A stretch of DNA of 64,000 nt from Streptomyces litmocidini (GTDB lineage Bacteria > Actinomycetota > Actinomycetes > Streptomycetales > Streptomycetaceae). A model generated the notes under the pieces. The model searched no databases, was not told the DNA's origin, and saw nothing but the letters and a program-made list of their open reading frames with translations. Position 1 is the stretch's first letter. Each line of letters starts with the position of its first letter. The stretch spans positions 111,666 through 175,665 of the forward strand of contig NZ_BMTQ01000017.1 in assembly GCF_014649755.1 (NCBI RefSeq), given 5' to 3'. Below are positions 47,532 through 55,854 of this stretch, piece after piece. A program made the position numbers and the translations under genes.

Positions 47532-48395
47532 TCAGTGCCCGGCCACCGACCTCCGCGCCACGGGGAAGTCGAAGAACGTGGCCGGGAAGGGCTCGGGCCT
47601 GAAGGTGAAGTGCCACCACTCCTCGGGCAGGTTCACGAACCCCTGCTCGGCGAGCACGCCCTTGAGCAGCTGCCGGTTGGCCCGCTGCTCACCCCGGATC
47701 CGCGGGTCGTCGGTGTGCGAGCGCGTGTCGAAGCAGTCGTACCCGGTCCCCATGTCCACCGAGTTGTCCGGGAACCGCTCCTCCCGCGGAGCCCAGCACT
47801 CCACCAGCTCCTCACCCGGCACGTACGCGCGCGTGGGCACCACCGGCAGCCGCACGATCGTGACGTCCACCGTCGATCCCCGGCTGTGCCCGGACTTCTC
47901 CGCGATGTAACCGTCGGCGAACAGCCTCGACTTGTCGACGAGCGGATAGAACTCCTTCTTCATCCGCTCGTCCTCCAGGTCCTTCGCCCAGCGCACGAAA
48001 TGGTCCACGGTCCGCTGCGGCCGGTAGCAGTCGTACACCTTCAGCGCGTACCCCCGGGCGAGCAGCCGGAGCTGCGCGCGGTGCAGCGCCTCGGCCGCCG
48101 GACGGGTCAGGATGCACAGCGGCTGCCGGTAGCCGTCCACCGGCTCGCCGACGAAGTTGTGCGCGGTCGTGTAGCGCATCTCCTGGAGGATCGTCCGGTC
48201 CACGGAGCCCAGGGCCACGAACTCCCGCGGCGCCTTGGGCTCCGGCGCGGCCGAGGCCGAGGCCGGGGGAGCGGGTGGGGCGACGGCTCCGGTGGCGGTT
48301 CCGGCGGCCGCTCCGGTGACGGTCCCGGAGAGGGCGAGCAGTCCGGACGCGGCCGTGACGGCGAGGGTACGGAGGGCGGTTGCGAGTCCTGTCAT
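47532..48395 (-). CDS. secreted D-Ala-D-Ala dipeptidase, VanX-like (M15)
   Basis: About 287 aa. A signal peptide (LRTLAVTAASGLLALSGTVT, then Ala-rich) precedes the peptidase M15D domain. SGHSRGSTVDVT (zinc His and Asp) and PEEWWHFTF (catalytic Glu and third zinc ligand) are intact. VanX enzymes cleave D-Ala-D-Ala; because this one is exported it more likely trims cell-wall peptides than confers vancomycin resistance, which needs vanHA genes that are absent. The ATG at 48395 is chosen; a GTG two codons earlier is possible. Confidence 0.88.
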   Translation of the reverse strand: MTGLATALRTLAVTAASGLLALSGTVTGAAAGTATGAVAPPAPPASASAAPEPKAPREFVALGSVDRTILQEMRYTTAHNFVGEPVDGYRQPLCILTRPAAEALHRAQLRLLARGYALKVYDCYRPQRTVDHFVRWAKDLEDERMKKEFYPLVDKSRLFADGYIAEKSGHSRGSTVDVTIVRLPVVPTRAYVPGEELVECWAPREERFPDNSVDMGTGYDCFDTRSHTDDPRIRGEQRANRQLLKGVLAEQGFVNLPEEWWHFTFRPEPFPATFFDFPVARRSVAGH

Positions 48396-48453
48396 GCGCA
48401 CCGTCTATCAGTTCCGGCAGCGCCGGGAAAGGACGATCGCGTACGGTCGGGCC

Positions 48454-48954
48454 GTGAAGGACACCCACTGCTCCGCCTGCGGCGCCGCCCACCTCCCCGA
48501 CGCCGGCTGGCCCCGCACCTGCCCGGCCTGCGGCCACACCGCCTACCGCAACCCGCTGCCCGTCGCCGTCGCCCTCCTTCCCGTCACCGACGAGAAGGGG
48601 ACGGGCCTCGTCGTCGTCACCCGCACCATCGAACCTGCGCGGGGCGGGGTCGCCCTGCCCGGCGGCTTCATCGACCACGGCGAGGACTGGCGCGCCGCCG
48701 TCGCCCGCGAACTGCGCGAGGAGACCGGCATCCCCGCCTCCGCCGAGGAGGTCCGCCTCGCCGACGCGCTGAGCTCCCCGGCCGGCCACCTCCTCCTCTT
48801 CGGCCTCCTCCCGCCGCGCCCGGCCGCAGAGCTCCCGCCGTCGGCCCCGACGGACGAGACGAGCGGCCACCACGTGCTCAGGGCACCCCAGGAGTTGGCC
48901 TTTCCGCTCCACACGGAGGCGGTACGGAAGTGGTTCGACGGCGCTTACGGGTGA
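48454..48954 (+). CDS. Nudix hydrolase with zinc ribbon
   Basis: About 166 aa. An N-terminal zinc ribbon (CSACGAAH and CPACGHTAYRNP) precedes a complete Nudix box, GFIDHGE-x7-RELREETGI (about 70-92). This is the NudC-like/ADP-ribose pyrophosphatase-like arrangement; the substrate is a nucleoside diphosphate derivative. GTG 48454 is preceded by TACGGT at about 7 bases, so a leaderless transcript is likely. An ATG at 48394 inside the divergent gene start is less likely. Confidence 0.8.
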   Translation: MKDTHCSACGAAHLPDAGWPRTCPACGHTAYRNPLPVAVALLPVTDEKGTGLVVVTRTIEPARGGVALPGGFIDHGEDWRAAVARELREETGIPASAEEVRLADALSSPAGHLLLFGLLPPRPAAELPPSAPTDETSGHHVLRAPQELAFPLHTEAVRKWFDGAYG

Positions 48955-48962
48955 CCGGTGCC

Positions 48963-48989
48963 GGATGCCGGATCCCCTCTCCGGCATCC
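48963..48989. terminator. 10-bp hairpin between Nudix and GH31 genes
   Basis: GGATGCCGGA (48963-48972) pairs perfectly with 48980-48989 around a 7-base loop between two convergent genes. Short CACCGGGTCC-type repeats follow to 49050. Confidence 0.6.
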
Positions 48990-49025
48990 GTTCACCGGAT
49001 ACGGGATCCGCCCACCGGGTCCCGT

Positions 49026-51497
49026 CTATCGGGTCCCGCCCACCGGGTCCACCCCCTCACAGCCCCGCACCACCACCGGCAGCCCCGGCTCCTCCGCCCC
49101 GTGGTCCGTGACGCGCTCCACCACCACCCGGCCGTCCACGAGCCGCGACTGGTACCGCTCGATCGAGGCCGGTTCCCAGCCGTCCCCGGTGTCCCGCACG
49201 ACGAGCCCGCCACCGGTCCGCCCCGCGGCGGGCGCCCACGCCTCCAGGACGAGTTCGTCCCCCTCGCCCCGCACGGGCAGCACGGCCCCCGCCCGGGCCA
49301 GGACCGGCACCCGGGAGAGCGGCGCGTCGAGCAGCACCTGCCCCGGACCCTCGTACGCCCGCCCCGTCGCCGTGTCGTACCAGCGCCCGCGCGGCAGCCG
49401 CACCGCCCGCCGGTCCGCACCCCGCGTCAGCACCGGCGCCACCAGCAGCGCGTCGCCGAGCAGGAACGCGTCCTCGCAGTCGCGCAGCGCCCGGTCCTCG
49501 GGCGTCCCCCACCACACCGGGCGGACGTACGGCGCGCCCGTCATCCGGGCCAGCCGGGCCAGCGTCGTGAAGTACGGCCGCAGCCGCTCCCGTTCGGCCA
49601 GCGCCACGCGCGCGTGCTCCAGGACCTCGGGGCCGAACTCCCACGGCTCCCGCCGCCCCGCGTCGATCGCCGCGTGCGTACGGAAGAGGGGCAGCCACGC
49701 GCCCAGCTGGTACCAGCGCAGGAACAGCTCCGGCGAGGGGCTGCCGTCGAAACCGCCCACGTCCGGCCCCGAGTAGGGCACCCCGCACAGCCCCAGCCCC
49801 AGAACGAGGGCGAGCGAGGCCCGCAGCCCCGGCCACCCCGTCGCCACGTCGCCGGACCAGGTGCCCCCGTACCGCTGCATGCCCGCCCAGCCGGAACGCG
49901 AGAAGAGGAAGGGCCGCTCGTCGGGGCGCAGCCGGCACAGTCCCTCGTACCCGGCCCGGGCCATCGAGAGCCCGTACACGTTGTGCGCCTCCCGGTGGTC
50001 GCCGCCGCGGCCCTCCAGCGCGTGCCGCGTCGAACGGGGCAGCGTCGGGTCCCCGAAGGGGACGAAGGACACCGGCTCGTTCATGTCGTGCCAGACCCCC
50101 GCGAAGCCCTGCCGGAGACGCTCCTCGTACAGGCCGCCCCACCACTCCCGCACCGCGGGGTCCGTGAAGTCCGGATAGGCGCACTCGCCGGGCCACACCA
50201 CCCCGCGCACCTCCTGCCCGCGCGCGTCCTTCACGAAGGCGTCCACCGCCACCCCGCCGTCGTACACCGGGTCGCCGGGTTCGGCCTTCACCGCCGGGTC
50301 CACGATCGACACCAGACGCACGCCCTGCTCCCGCAGCTCCTCCGCGAGCCCCGGAAGATCGGGGAACCGCTCCCGGTCGACCGTGAACACCCGGTGCCCG
50401 TCGTAGTGGTCGATGTCCAGGTGCAGGGCGGACAGCGGCAGCCCCCGCTCCCGGTATCCGGCCACCACCCGCCGCACCTCCCGCGCGCTGCCGAAGCCCC
50501 AGCGCGCGTGCTGCGGTCCGAGCGCCCAGGACGGCGGCAGCGCGGGCGCACCGGTCAGCGCCGCCCAGCCGTACAGGACGCGCGCGGGGGTGCCGACGAT
50601 CACCCAGCAGCGCAGTGGCCCGCCCGTCATCCGCACCTCGCTGGTCCCCGGCCGGTCGTGCCCGGAACCGGCCCCCTCCTCGCCCTCGGCCAGGGTGACC
50701 CTGCCGTCCCAGGAGTTGTCGTGGAACGCCAGGTGCGTCCCGGCGTCCGAGACCACGAACTGGACGGGCATGGTCAGGTAGAGCGGATCGTCCCCGGGAT
50801 CGAAACCCCTCTGGGGGTCGGTGTTCCACAGCCGGTACGAGCCGTCCCGCAGGCGCGGCCCCGCCGCCCGCCCGCCGAGCCCGAAGAACCGGGCGTCGGC
50901 CGGCACCTCGCTGCGCTGCACCCACCGCCCGCCGCCCGCCGCCGGTCCGGCACTCCCGCCCCCCGCGGGCCCTGCGCCGTCGCCCGCCACCGACCCCGCA
51001 CGACCGCCCGTCCCCGGCCTTGCGCCGTCGCCCGCCACCGGCTCCCACCAGCGCGGCGGCAGGTCCCGGCGGAGCAGCACCCCGCCCGGGGTCCGGAGCT
51101 CCACCGCACCGTGCCGGGAGACCGTCACCGTCACCCGCTCCGACACGATCCGCCACCCGCCGTCGGTGTCCGGTTCGAGGGAGGCGCGGGGGTCCGCGTC
51201 GGGCGCCCCGCCCGCCAGCGCGTACGAGGGGAGCGGCCCGGCCCCGTCCCACCCCCAGAACACCGTGCCGCCCGACGACACGCGAATCCGGAGCGAGGAC
51301 CGGGCGAACCGGACGGTTCCTCCGCCCGGAGCCGGCTCCGCCCCCACCGCGAGCCCCGGCACCCTGGCCCGCTCCGCCCCCCTGGGCGGCAGCCCCCACA
51401 CGTCCGTACGGCGCTGCCGCCACGCCGACCACACCGCACGCAAGCCCTGCACCGAACCGAACACCTTCATCGAACGCACCAGTTCACGACCGTCCAT
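49026..51497 (-). CDS. glycoside hydrolase family 31 (alpha-glucosidase-like)
   Basis: An 823-aa cytoplasmic enzyme. An N-terminal beta-sandwich (about 1-290) includes a Gly/Pro-rich insertion near 160-195. The (beta/alpha)8 barrel has WHDMNEP (nucleophile Asp471), HLDIDHYDGHRVFT and GGTWSGDVATGW (acid/base Asp550). C-terminal beta domains follow. GH31 enzymes hydrolyse alpha-glucosides or alpha-xylosides with retention. No signal peptide is present, so the substrate is probably an imported oligosaccharide. ATG 51497 has GGGTGAG upstream. Confidence 0.92.
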   Translation of the reverse strand: MDGRELVRSMKVFGSVQGLRAVWSAWRQRRTDVWGLPPRGAERARVPGLAVGAEPAPGGGTVRFARSSLRIRVSSGGTVFWGWDGAGPLPSYALAGGAPDADPRASLEPDTDGGWRIVSERVTVTVSRHGAVELRTPGGVLLRRDLPPRWWEPVAGDGARPGTGGRAGSVAGDGAGPAGGGSAGPAAGGGRWVQRSEVPADARFFGLGGRAAGPRLRDGSYRLWNTDPQRGFDPGDDPLYLTMPVQFVVSDAGTHLAFHDNSWDGRVTLAEGEEGAGSGHDRPGTSEVRMTGGPLRCWVIVGTPARVLYGWAALTGAPALPPSWALGPQHARWGFGSAREVRRVVAGYRERGLPLSALHLDIDHYDGHRVFTVDRERFPDLPGLAEELREQGVRLVSIVDPAVKAEPGDPVYDGGVAVDAFVKDARGQEVRGVVWPGECAYPDFTDPAVREWWGGLYEERLRQGFAGVWHDMNEPVSFVPFGDPTLPRSTRHALEGRGGDHREAHNVYGLSMARAGYEGLCRLRPDERPFLFSRSGWAGMQRYGGTWSGDVATGWPGLRASLALVLGLGLCGVPYSGPDVGGFDGSPSPELFLRWYQLGAWLPLFRTHAAIDAGRREPWEFGPEVLEHARVALAERERLRPYFTTLARLARMTGAPYVRPVWWGTPEDRALRDCEDAFLLGDALLVAPVLTRGADRRAVRLPRGRWYDTATGRAYEGPGQVLLDAPLSRVPVLARAGAVLPVRGEGDELVLEAWAPAAGRTGGGLVVRDTGDGWEPASIERYQSRLVDGRVVVERVTDHGAEEPGLPVVVRGCEGVDPVGGTR

Positions 51498-51577
51498 GCA
51501 GCTCACCCTGCCATTCGCAGGAGCGCGAACCGGTTCCGTTCAGCTGCCGTTCACCCGTGGTGGGAGCACATGTTCAA

Positions 51578-51599
51578 CTGCCCGACCATGGGCGGGCAG
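51578..51599. promoter_or_regulatory. dyad in the GH31/aacS divergent gap
   Basis: CTGCCCG (51578-51584) and CGGGCAG (51593-51599) form a perfect 7-bp inverted repeat with an 8-base centre, about midway between the two divergent starts. It could be an operator. Confidence 0.3.
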
Positions 51600-51712
51600 A
51601 CCTGGTGCGATCGACGATCACGTGGCATCGTCCTGTCAGCCGCGTCACGCGCACACCCCCGCACGTGCGCGAGACACACGCAGACCCGCGTACAGCCAGG
51701 GAGCCGCCCCAA

Positions 51713-53686
51713 ATGACATCCGCAGCGCCGACCGAGCCGCTCTGGCAGCCGGACGAGGAACGCATCGCCACGGCCGCCGTCACCCGCTTCCAGGCCTGGG
51801 CCGCCGAGCACCACGGCGCCCCGGCCGAGGGCGGGTACCCGGCGCTCCACCGCTGGTCGGTCGAGGACCTCGAAGCCTTCTGGCAGGCCGTCGTCGAGTG
51901 GTTCGACCTCCGCTTCTCCACCCCGTACGAGCGGGTCCTCGGCGACCGTTCCATGCCCGGCGCCGACTGGTTCCCCGGAGCCACCCTCAACTACGCCGAG
52001 CACGCCCTGCGCGCCGCCGACGAGCGCCCCCATGACACGGCCCTGCTCCATGTGGACGAGACACATGAGCCCACGCCGATCACCTGGGGCGAGCTCCGCC
52101 GCCAGGTCGGCTCCCTCGCCGCCGAGCTCCGCGCCCTCGGCGTGAACCCCGGCGACCGCGTCAGCGGCTACCTGCCCAACGTCCCGCAGGCCGTGGTCGC
52201 CCTCCTCGCCACCGCCGCCGTCGGCGCCGTGTGGACCTCCTGCGCCCCCGACTTCGGCGCCCGCAGCGTCCTCGACCGCTTCCAGCAGGTCGAGCCGGTC
52301 GTCCTCTTCACCGTCGACGGCTACCGCTACGGCGGCAAGGAGCACGACCGCCGCGACACCGTCGCCGAGCTGCGCGCCGAGCTTCCCACCCTCCGCGCCG
52401 TCGTCCACATCCCGCTCCTCGGCACCCCGGCCCCCGAAGGCGCCCTCGCCTGGTCCGACCTGGTCGCCGCCGACGTCGAGCCGGTCTACGAGCAGGTGCC
52501 GTTCGCGCACCCGCTGTGGGTCCTCTACTCCTCCGGCACGACCGGTCTGCCGAAGGCGATCGTCCAGTCCCAGGGCGGCATCCTCGTCGAGCACGTCAAG
52601 CAGCTGGGCCTGCACTGCGACCTCGGCCCCCAGGACGTGTTCTTCTGGTACACCTCCACCGGCTGGATGATGTGGAACTTCCTCGTCTCCGGCCTCCTCA
52701 CCGGCACGACCGTCGTCCTCTACGACGGCAGCCCCGGCTACCCCGACACCGCCGCCCAGTGGCGGGTCGCCGAGCGGACCCGCGCCACCCTCTACGGCAC
52801 CTCCGCCGCGTACGTGATGGCCTGCGCCAAGGCGGACGTCCACCCCGGCCGGGACTTCGACCTCTCCGCCGTGAAGTGCGTCGCCACCACCGGCTCCCCG
52901 CTGCCCCCCGACGGCTTCCGCTGGCTCCACGACGAGGTCCGCGAGAACCTGTGGATCGCCTCCGTCAGCGGCGGCACGGACGTCTGCTCCTGCTTCGCGG
53001 GCGCCGTCCCCACGCTGCCCGTCCACATCGGCGAGCTCCAGGCCGCGGGCCTCGGCACCGACCTGCAGTCCTGGGACCCCTCCGGGAAGCCCCTGATCGG
53101 CGAGGTCGGCGAGCTCGTCGTCACCAACCCCATGCCGTCCATGCCGATCCACTTCTGGAACGACCCCGACGGCAGCCGCTACCGCGACAGCTACTTCGAG
53201 ATGTTCCCGGGCGTCTGGCGCCACGGCGACTGGATCACGATCACGGACCGCGGCTCGGTCGTCATCCACGGACGCTCGGACTCCACCCTGAACCGCCAGG
53301 GCGTCCGGATGGGAAGCGCCGATATCTACGAGGCCGTCGAGCGCCTCCCCGAGATCCGCGAGTCCCTGGTCATCGGCCTGGAGGAACCGGACGGCGGGTA
53401 CTGGATGCCGCTCTTCGTGCACCTCGTGGACGGCGCCACCCTGGACGAGGAGCTGATCGACCGCATCAAGCGGACGATCCGCAGCGAACTCTCCCCGCGC
53501 CACGTCCCCGACGAGATCATCGAGGTCCCGGGCGTCCCGCACACCCTCACGGGCAAGCGCATCGAGGTCCCGGTCAAGCGCCTCCTCCAGGGCACCCCCC
53601 TGGCCAAGGCCGTCAACGCCGGCTCGGTCGACGACCTCGGTCTCCTCCACTTCTACGAGACCCTCGCCGCCGACCGCCGGGGCTGA
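51713..53686 (+). CDS. aacS: acetoacetyl-CoA synthetase
   Basis: A 657-aa enzyme of the AMP-forming acyl-CoA synthetase family that activates acetoacetate to acetoacetyl-CoA. The N-terminal ACAS domain (WSVEDLEAFWQAVVEWF) is followed by the AMP-binding signature YSSGTTGLPKA (about 272-282). WYTSTGWMMWNFLVSGL is characteristic of acetoacetyl-CoA ligases, as is VSGGTDVCSCFAG (about 421). HGDWITITDRG, then GRSDSTLNRQGVRMGSADIY and the C-terminal lysine in LTGKRIEVPVKRL complete it. ATG 51713 has AGGGAG upstream. Confidence 0.93.
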   Translation: MTSAAPTEPLWQPDEERIATAAVTRFQAWAAEHHGAPAEGGYPALHRWSVEDLEAFWQAVVEWFDLRFSTPYERVLGDRSMPGADWFPGATLNYAEHALRAADERPHDTALLHVDETHEPTPITWGELRRQVGSLAAELRALGVNPGDRVSGYLPNVPQAVVALLATAAVGAVWTSCAPDFGARSVLDRFQQVEPVVLFTVDGYRYGGKEHDRRDTVAELRAELPTLRAVVHIPLLGTPAPEGALAWSDLVAADVEPVYEQVPFAHPLWVLYSSGTTGLPKAIVQSQGGILVEHVKQLGLHCDLGPQDVFFWYTSTGWMMWNFLVSGLLTGTTVVLYDGSPGYPDTAAQWRVAERTRATLYGTSAAYVMACAKADVHPGRDFDLSAVKCVATTGSPLPPDGFRWLHDEVRENLWIASVSGGTDVCSCFAGAVPTLPVHIGELQAAGLGTDLQSWDPSGKPLIGEVGELVVTNPMPSMPIHFWNDPDGSRYRDSYFEMFPGVWRHGDWITITDRGSVVIHGRSDSTLNRQGVRMGSADIYEAVERLPEIRESLVIGLEEPDGGYWMPLFVHLVDGATLDEELIDRIKRTIRSELSPRHVPDEIIEVPGVPHTLTGKRIEVPVKRLLQGTPLAKAVNAGSVDDLGLLHFYETLAADRRG

Positions 53687-53693
53687 GCACACG

Positions 53694-53733
53694 ACCGGGG
53701 CCCGCCGATCCGACCGGATCGGCGGGCCCCGGT
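53694..53733. terminator. 18-bp perfect hairpin after aacS
   Basis: Bases 53694-53711 pair exactly with 53716-53733 across a 4-base loop. It lies 7 bases after the aacS stop and 10 bases from the end of the convergent gene, serving both. Confidence 0.9.
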
Positions 53734-53743
53734 CCTTCTCCGA

Positions 53744-54832
53744 TCAGCCCTTCGGCACCTCGCCGCGCGCGGGGGCGGCCGCCTTGGCGAGTACGGCCGA
53801 GACCCCGAGGACCGTCCCCGCCCGCCCGGCCGAGGTGTCCTCGACGAGCACCGTGCGCTCGCCGAGGAAGGCCGACGTCGTCCGGTCGAAGACCCACTGG
53901 GTCTGCTCGCCGCGGGAGGCACGGGCCACGGCGACGCCCTCGCGACCGGCCGCGTCCTTCGCGGACGGCAGCACGGTCACCCCGGGGATCCGCGCCGCCG
54001 CCTCGTACAGCGCGGCGGTGACCCCCGGCGGCGCCCAGGTCTCGGCGAGCAGGGTCCCGATCGCGGTGAACGCCCGCTGATCGGCGTCGCCCCCGCCCGC
54101 GCGCGTCTGGTCCCGGACCAGACGCAGCAGCACCGCCGGATCCGTGGGAAGGGCCGCCACGTACGCGTGCGTCGGATTCGTGACGGAGGGCGGCGCCGTC
54201 TCCATGGTGGTCTTCCGGGGCGTGGCCCCGCGATGCTCCAGCTCGTACACGGGCGCCTCGGCGCCCAGTTCCGTGTCGGCGGCGCCGGGCTCGCGCAGCA
54301 GACCGGGCCGGCCGCCGTCGACGGAGAGCCACACCTCGCGCTGATGCGCGGGCGGCAGCGTGGCGGGACCGCCGGCCGCGTCGCGCCCCGCGTGGGCGAC
54401 GAGGCTCTTGACGTAGACGTACCCACCGGGCCGGGCGTCCGGCGCGGGGGCGGCGGCCGCGGCGAGCGCGGCACCGGACAGGACCCGCACGGCCTCGGGC
54501 GAGGCGGGCTGCCCGACGGGGACACGGCCGGGCGTCCCGGCGGGGCCGTCCTGGGGCGCGAGCACGGCGACGCCGGCGACGACCGCGCAGGCGGCCATCG
54601 GCGCGGCGATCCAGCCGAGCCGGAGCCCCCGGCGGGGGCGGCGCGCACGCGCCGGGCGGGCGGCCGTGCCGTCCCCGCCGGCCAGGGCGGCCCGCAGGAC
54701 GGCGTGCCTGAGGTGCTGGTCCCGCTCCGCCGTCAGATCGGGTACCGGAGGCGGGGGCAGCAGCTCGGCGAGCTCCGCGCGCAGGAGCTCGTCCGCGTCG
54801 GCGCGCGGCGGGCGGGGGGCGAAGGCGTTCAT
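53744..54832 (-). CDS. CU044_5270-family membrane protein, sigma-factor partner
   Basis: A 362-aa protein. A cytoplasmic N-terminus (about 1-72, Arg-rich end) is followed by one membrane span (about 73-93: LGWIAAPMAACAVVAGVAVL) and a large outer domain. The domain has GGYVYVKSLVAHAG (about 136) and TQWVFDRTTSAFLGERTVL near the end. CU044_5270-type proteins are commonly encoded after ECF sigma factors and are thought to act as anti-sigma-like sensors. ATG overlaps the sigma gene stop (ATGA), so both are made together. Confidence 0.8.
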   Translation of the reverse strand: MNAFAPRPPRADADELLRAELAELLPPPPVPDLTAERDQHLRHAVLRAALAGGDGTAARPARARRPRRGLRLGWIAAPMAACAVVAGVAVLAPQDGPAGTPGRVPVGQPASPEAVRVLSGAALAAAAAPAPDARPGGYVYVKSLVAHAGRDAAGGPATLPPAHQREVWLSVDGGRPGLLREPGAADTELGAEAPVYELEHRGATPRKTTMETAPPSVTNPTHAYVAALPTDPAVLLRLVRDQTRAGGGDADQRAFTAIGTLLAETWAPPGVTAALYEAAARIPGVTVLPSAKDAAGREGVAVARASRGEQTQWVFDRTTSAFLGERTVLVEDTSAGRAGTVLGVSAVLAKAAAPARGEVPKG

Positions 54833-55725
54833 GCCTGGTTCTCCGAGGTGGGTCGGGGCGCGAGGGCCGGGCGGACGGTCGAGCGGACGGAGAGGGAGCC
54901 GGGTGCGGCGAGGGGCGGGGACACGGTTTCCGGCGAGACCGTCGGCGCCGCCGGGACTCCGGGCACGGCCCCCGGCGCCGGCACCCCGGGGGCTCCGGAC
55001 ACTCCTGGGGCGCCGGGCACCGCGACGGATCCGCGTGTTCTCCCGGCCACGGGTCCGCGCGCTCCCTCGATGACGGGTCCGGGCGTCCCTTCGGCGGCGG
55101 AAGGCGAGCCACCCCCGGCCGGGGCGCCGCCAGGAGTGCGCCGGCCGGTCGAGCGGACCGCCGCCGCGGCGGACCGCTCCCGGCGCCGCGCCGCGCGCAG
55201 TTCGGTCTCGGCGAGCTTCCGGAGCCGTTCGCGGGCCCGGGACAGCCGGGAGCGGACGGTGCCGACCGGGATTCCCAGGGCCTCCCCGGCCGCGGCGTAG
55301 TCCAGGCCCGCCCACACCACGAGCGTGAAGACCTCGCGCTCACGCCGCTTGAGCTTCCCGAGCGCGAGGCGGGCGGCACGGATCTGCTCCGTGTCCGTCA
55401 TCCGGCCGAGGACGTCGTCGGCGAAGTCCGGCAGGACGCCGCGCTCGGGGATCCTGGCGAGCGCGGCGTCCCGTCTGCGCGCCTCGCGGGCCGCGCCGCG
55501 CATGATGTTGGTCGCGATGCCGAGCAGCCACGGCCGCAGGCTGCCGCCGTCGGCGTGCACCTTGCCGCGGCAGCGCCAGGCCTCCAGGAACGCGGCGGAC
55601 ACGACGTCCTCCGCGGCCGCCCGGTCCCCGCACACCCGGTGGGCGTAGTGGTACAGCACGCGTGCGTGCTCGTCGTACGCCTCGCCGAGCGCCGTGGGGT
55701 CCCCGGCGCGGAAACGATCTCTCAT
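54829..55725 (-). CDS. ECF RNA polymerase sigma factor
   Basis: A 298-aa sigma-70-family ECF factor. Region 2 (about 15-85: AYDEHARVLYHYAHRVCGDR, AEDVVSAAFLEAW) and region 4 (about 115-170: RREREVFTLVVWAGLDYAAA, GIPVGTVRSRLSRARERLR) are complete. Residues about 185-298 form a Pro/Ala/Gly/Thr-rich tail absent from ordinary ECF factors, which are about 180-200 aa. It is co-translated with the membrane protein that follows. The gene is preceded by a GGGAAC-N17-CAGTGC promoter that is repeated in front of the divergent gene, so it probably controls itself and that gene. Confidence 0.92.
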   Translation of the reverse strand: MRDRFRAGDPTALGEAYDEHARVLYHYAHRVCGDRAAAEDVVSAAFLEAWRCRGKVHADGGSLRPWLLGIATNIMRGAAREARRRDAALARIPERGVLPDFADDVLGRMTDTEQIRAARLALGKLKRREREVFTLVVWAGLDYAAAGEALGIPVGTVRSRLSRARERLRKLAETELRAARRRERSAAAAVRSTGRRTPGGAPAGGGSPSAAEGTPGPVIEGARGPVAGRTRGSVAVPGAPGVSGAPGVPAPGAVPGVPAAPTVSPETVSPPLAAPGSLSVRSTVRPALAPRPTSENQA

Positions 55726-55742
55726 AGGTGATTCCACATCTG

Positions 55743-55771
55743 GCACTGGGCGCTGGTTCGGCAGGGTTCCC
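55743..55771 (-). promoter_or_regulatory. ECF-type promoter of the sigma gene
   Basis: Minus strand: GGGAAC (55766-55771), 17-base spacer, CAGTGC (55743-55748). GGGAAC is the end of a 21-base arm shared in inverse orientation with the promoter of the divergent gene. Confidence 0.7.
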
Positions 55772-55826
55772 GTGACCTGGGCCACAGCGCCCCGCACCCC
55801 GCCGATGTGGCCCAGGTCACGGGAAC
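55766..55826. repeat. 21-bp perfect inverted repeat joining two promoters
   Basis: Bases 55766-55786 are exactly complementary to 55806-55826 with a 19-base centre. Each arm reads outward TGTGGCCCAGGTCAC followed by GGGAAC. The arms therefore place identical upstream and -35 sequences in front of both divergent genes. Confidence 0.9.
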
Positions 55827-55849
55827 GCCCCGCCCGCCCCGAGCAGTGC
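55821..55849 (+). promoter_or_regulatory. ECF-type promoter of the secreted-protein gene
   Basis: GGGAAC (55821-55826), 17-base spacer, CAGTGC (55844-55849), only 5 bases before ATG 55855. This gives a leaderless or nearly leaderless transcript. Same -35, spacing and -10 as the sigma gene promoter. Confidence 0.7.
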
Positions 55850-55854
55850 TGGGC

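Noticed and set aside
47532..48395. Vancomycin resistance gene vanX
   Set aside because: The protein has an export signal and no vanH, vanA, vanR or vanS genes are near; a cell-wall peptidase role is more likely.
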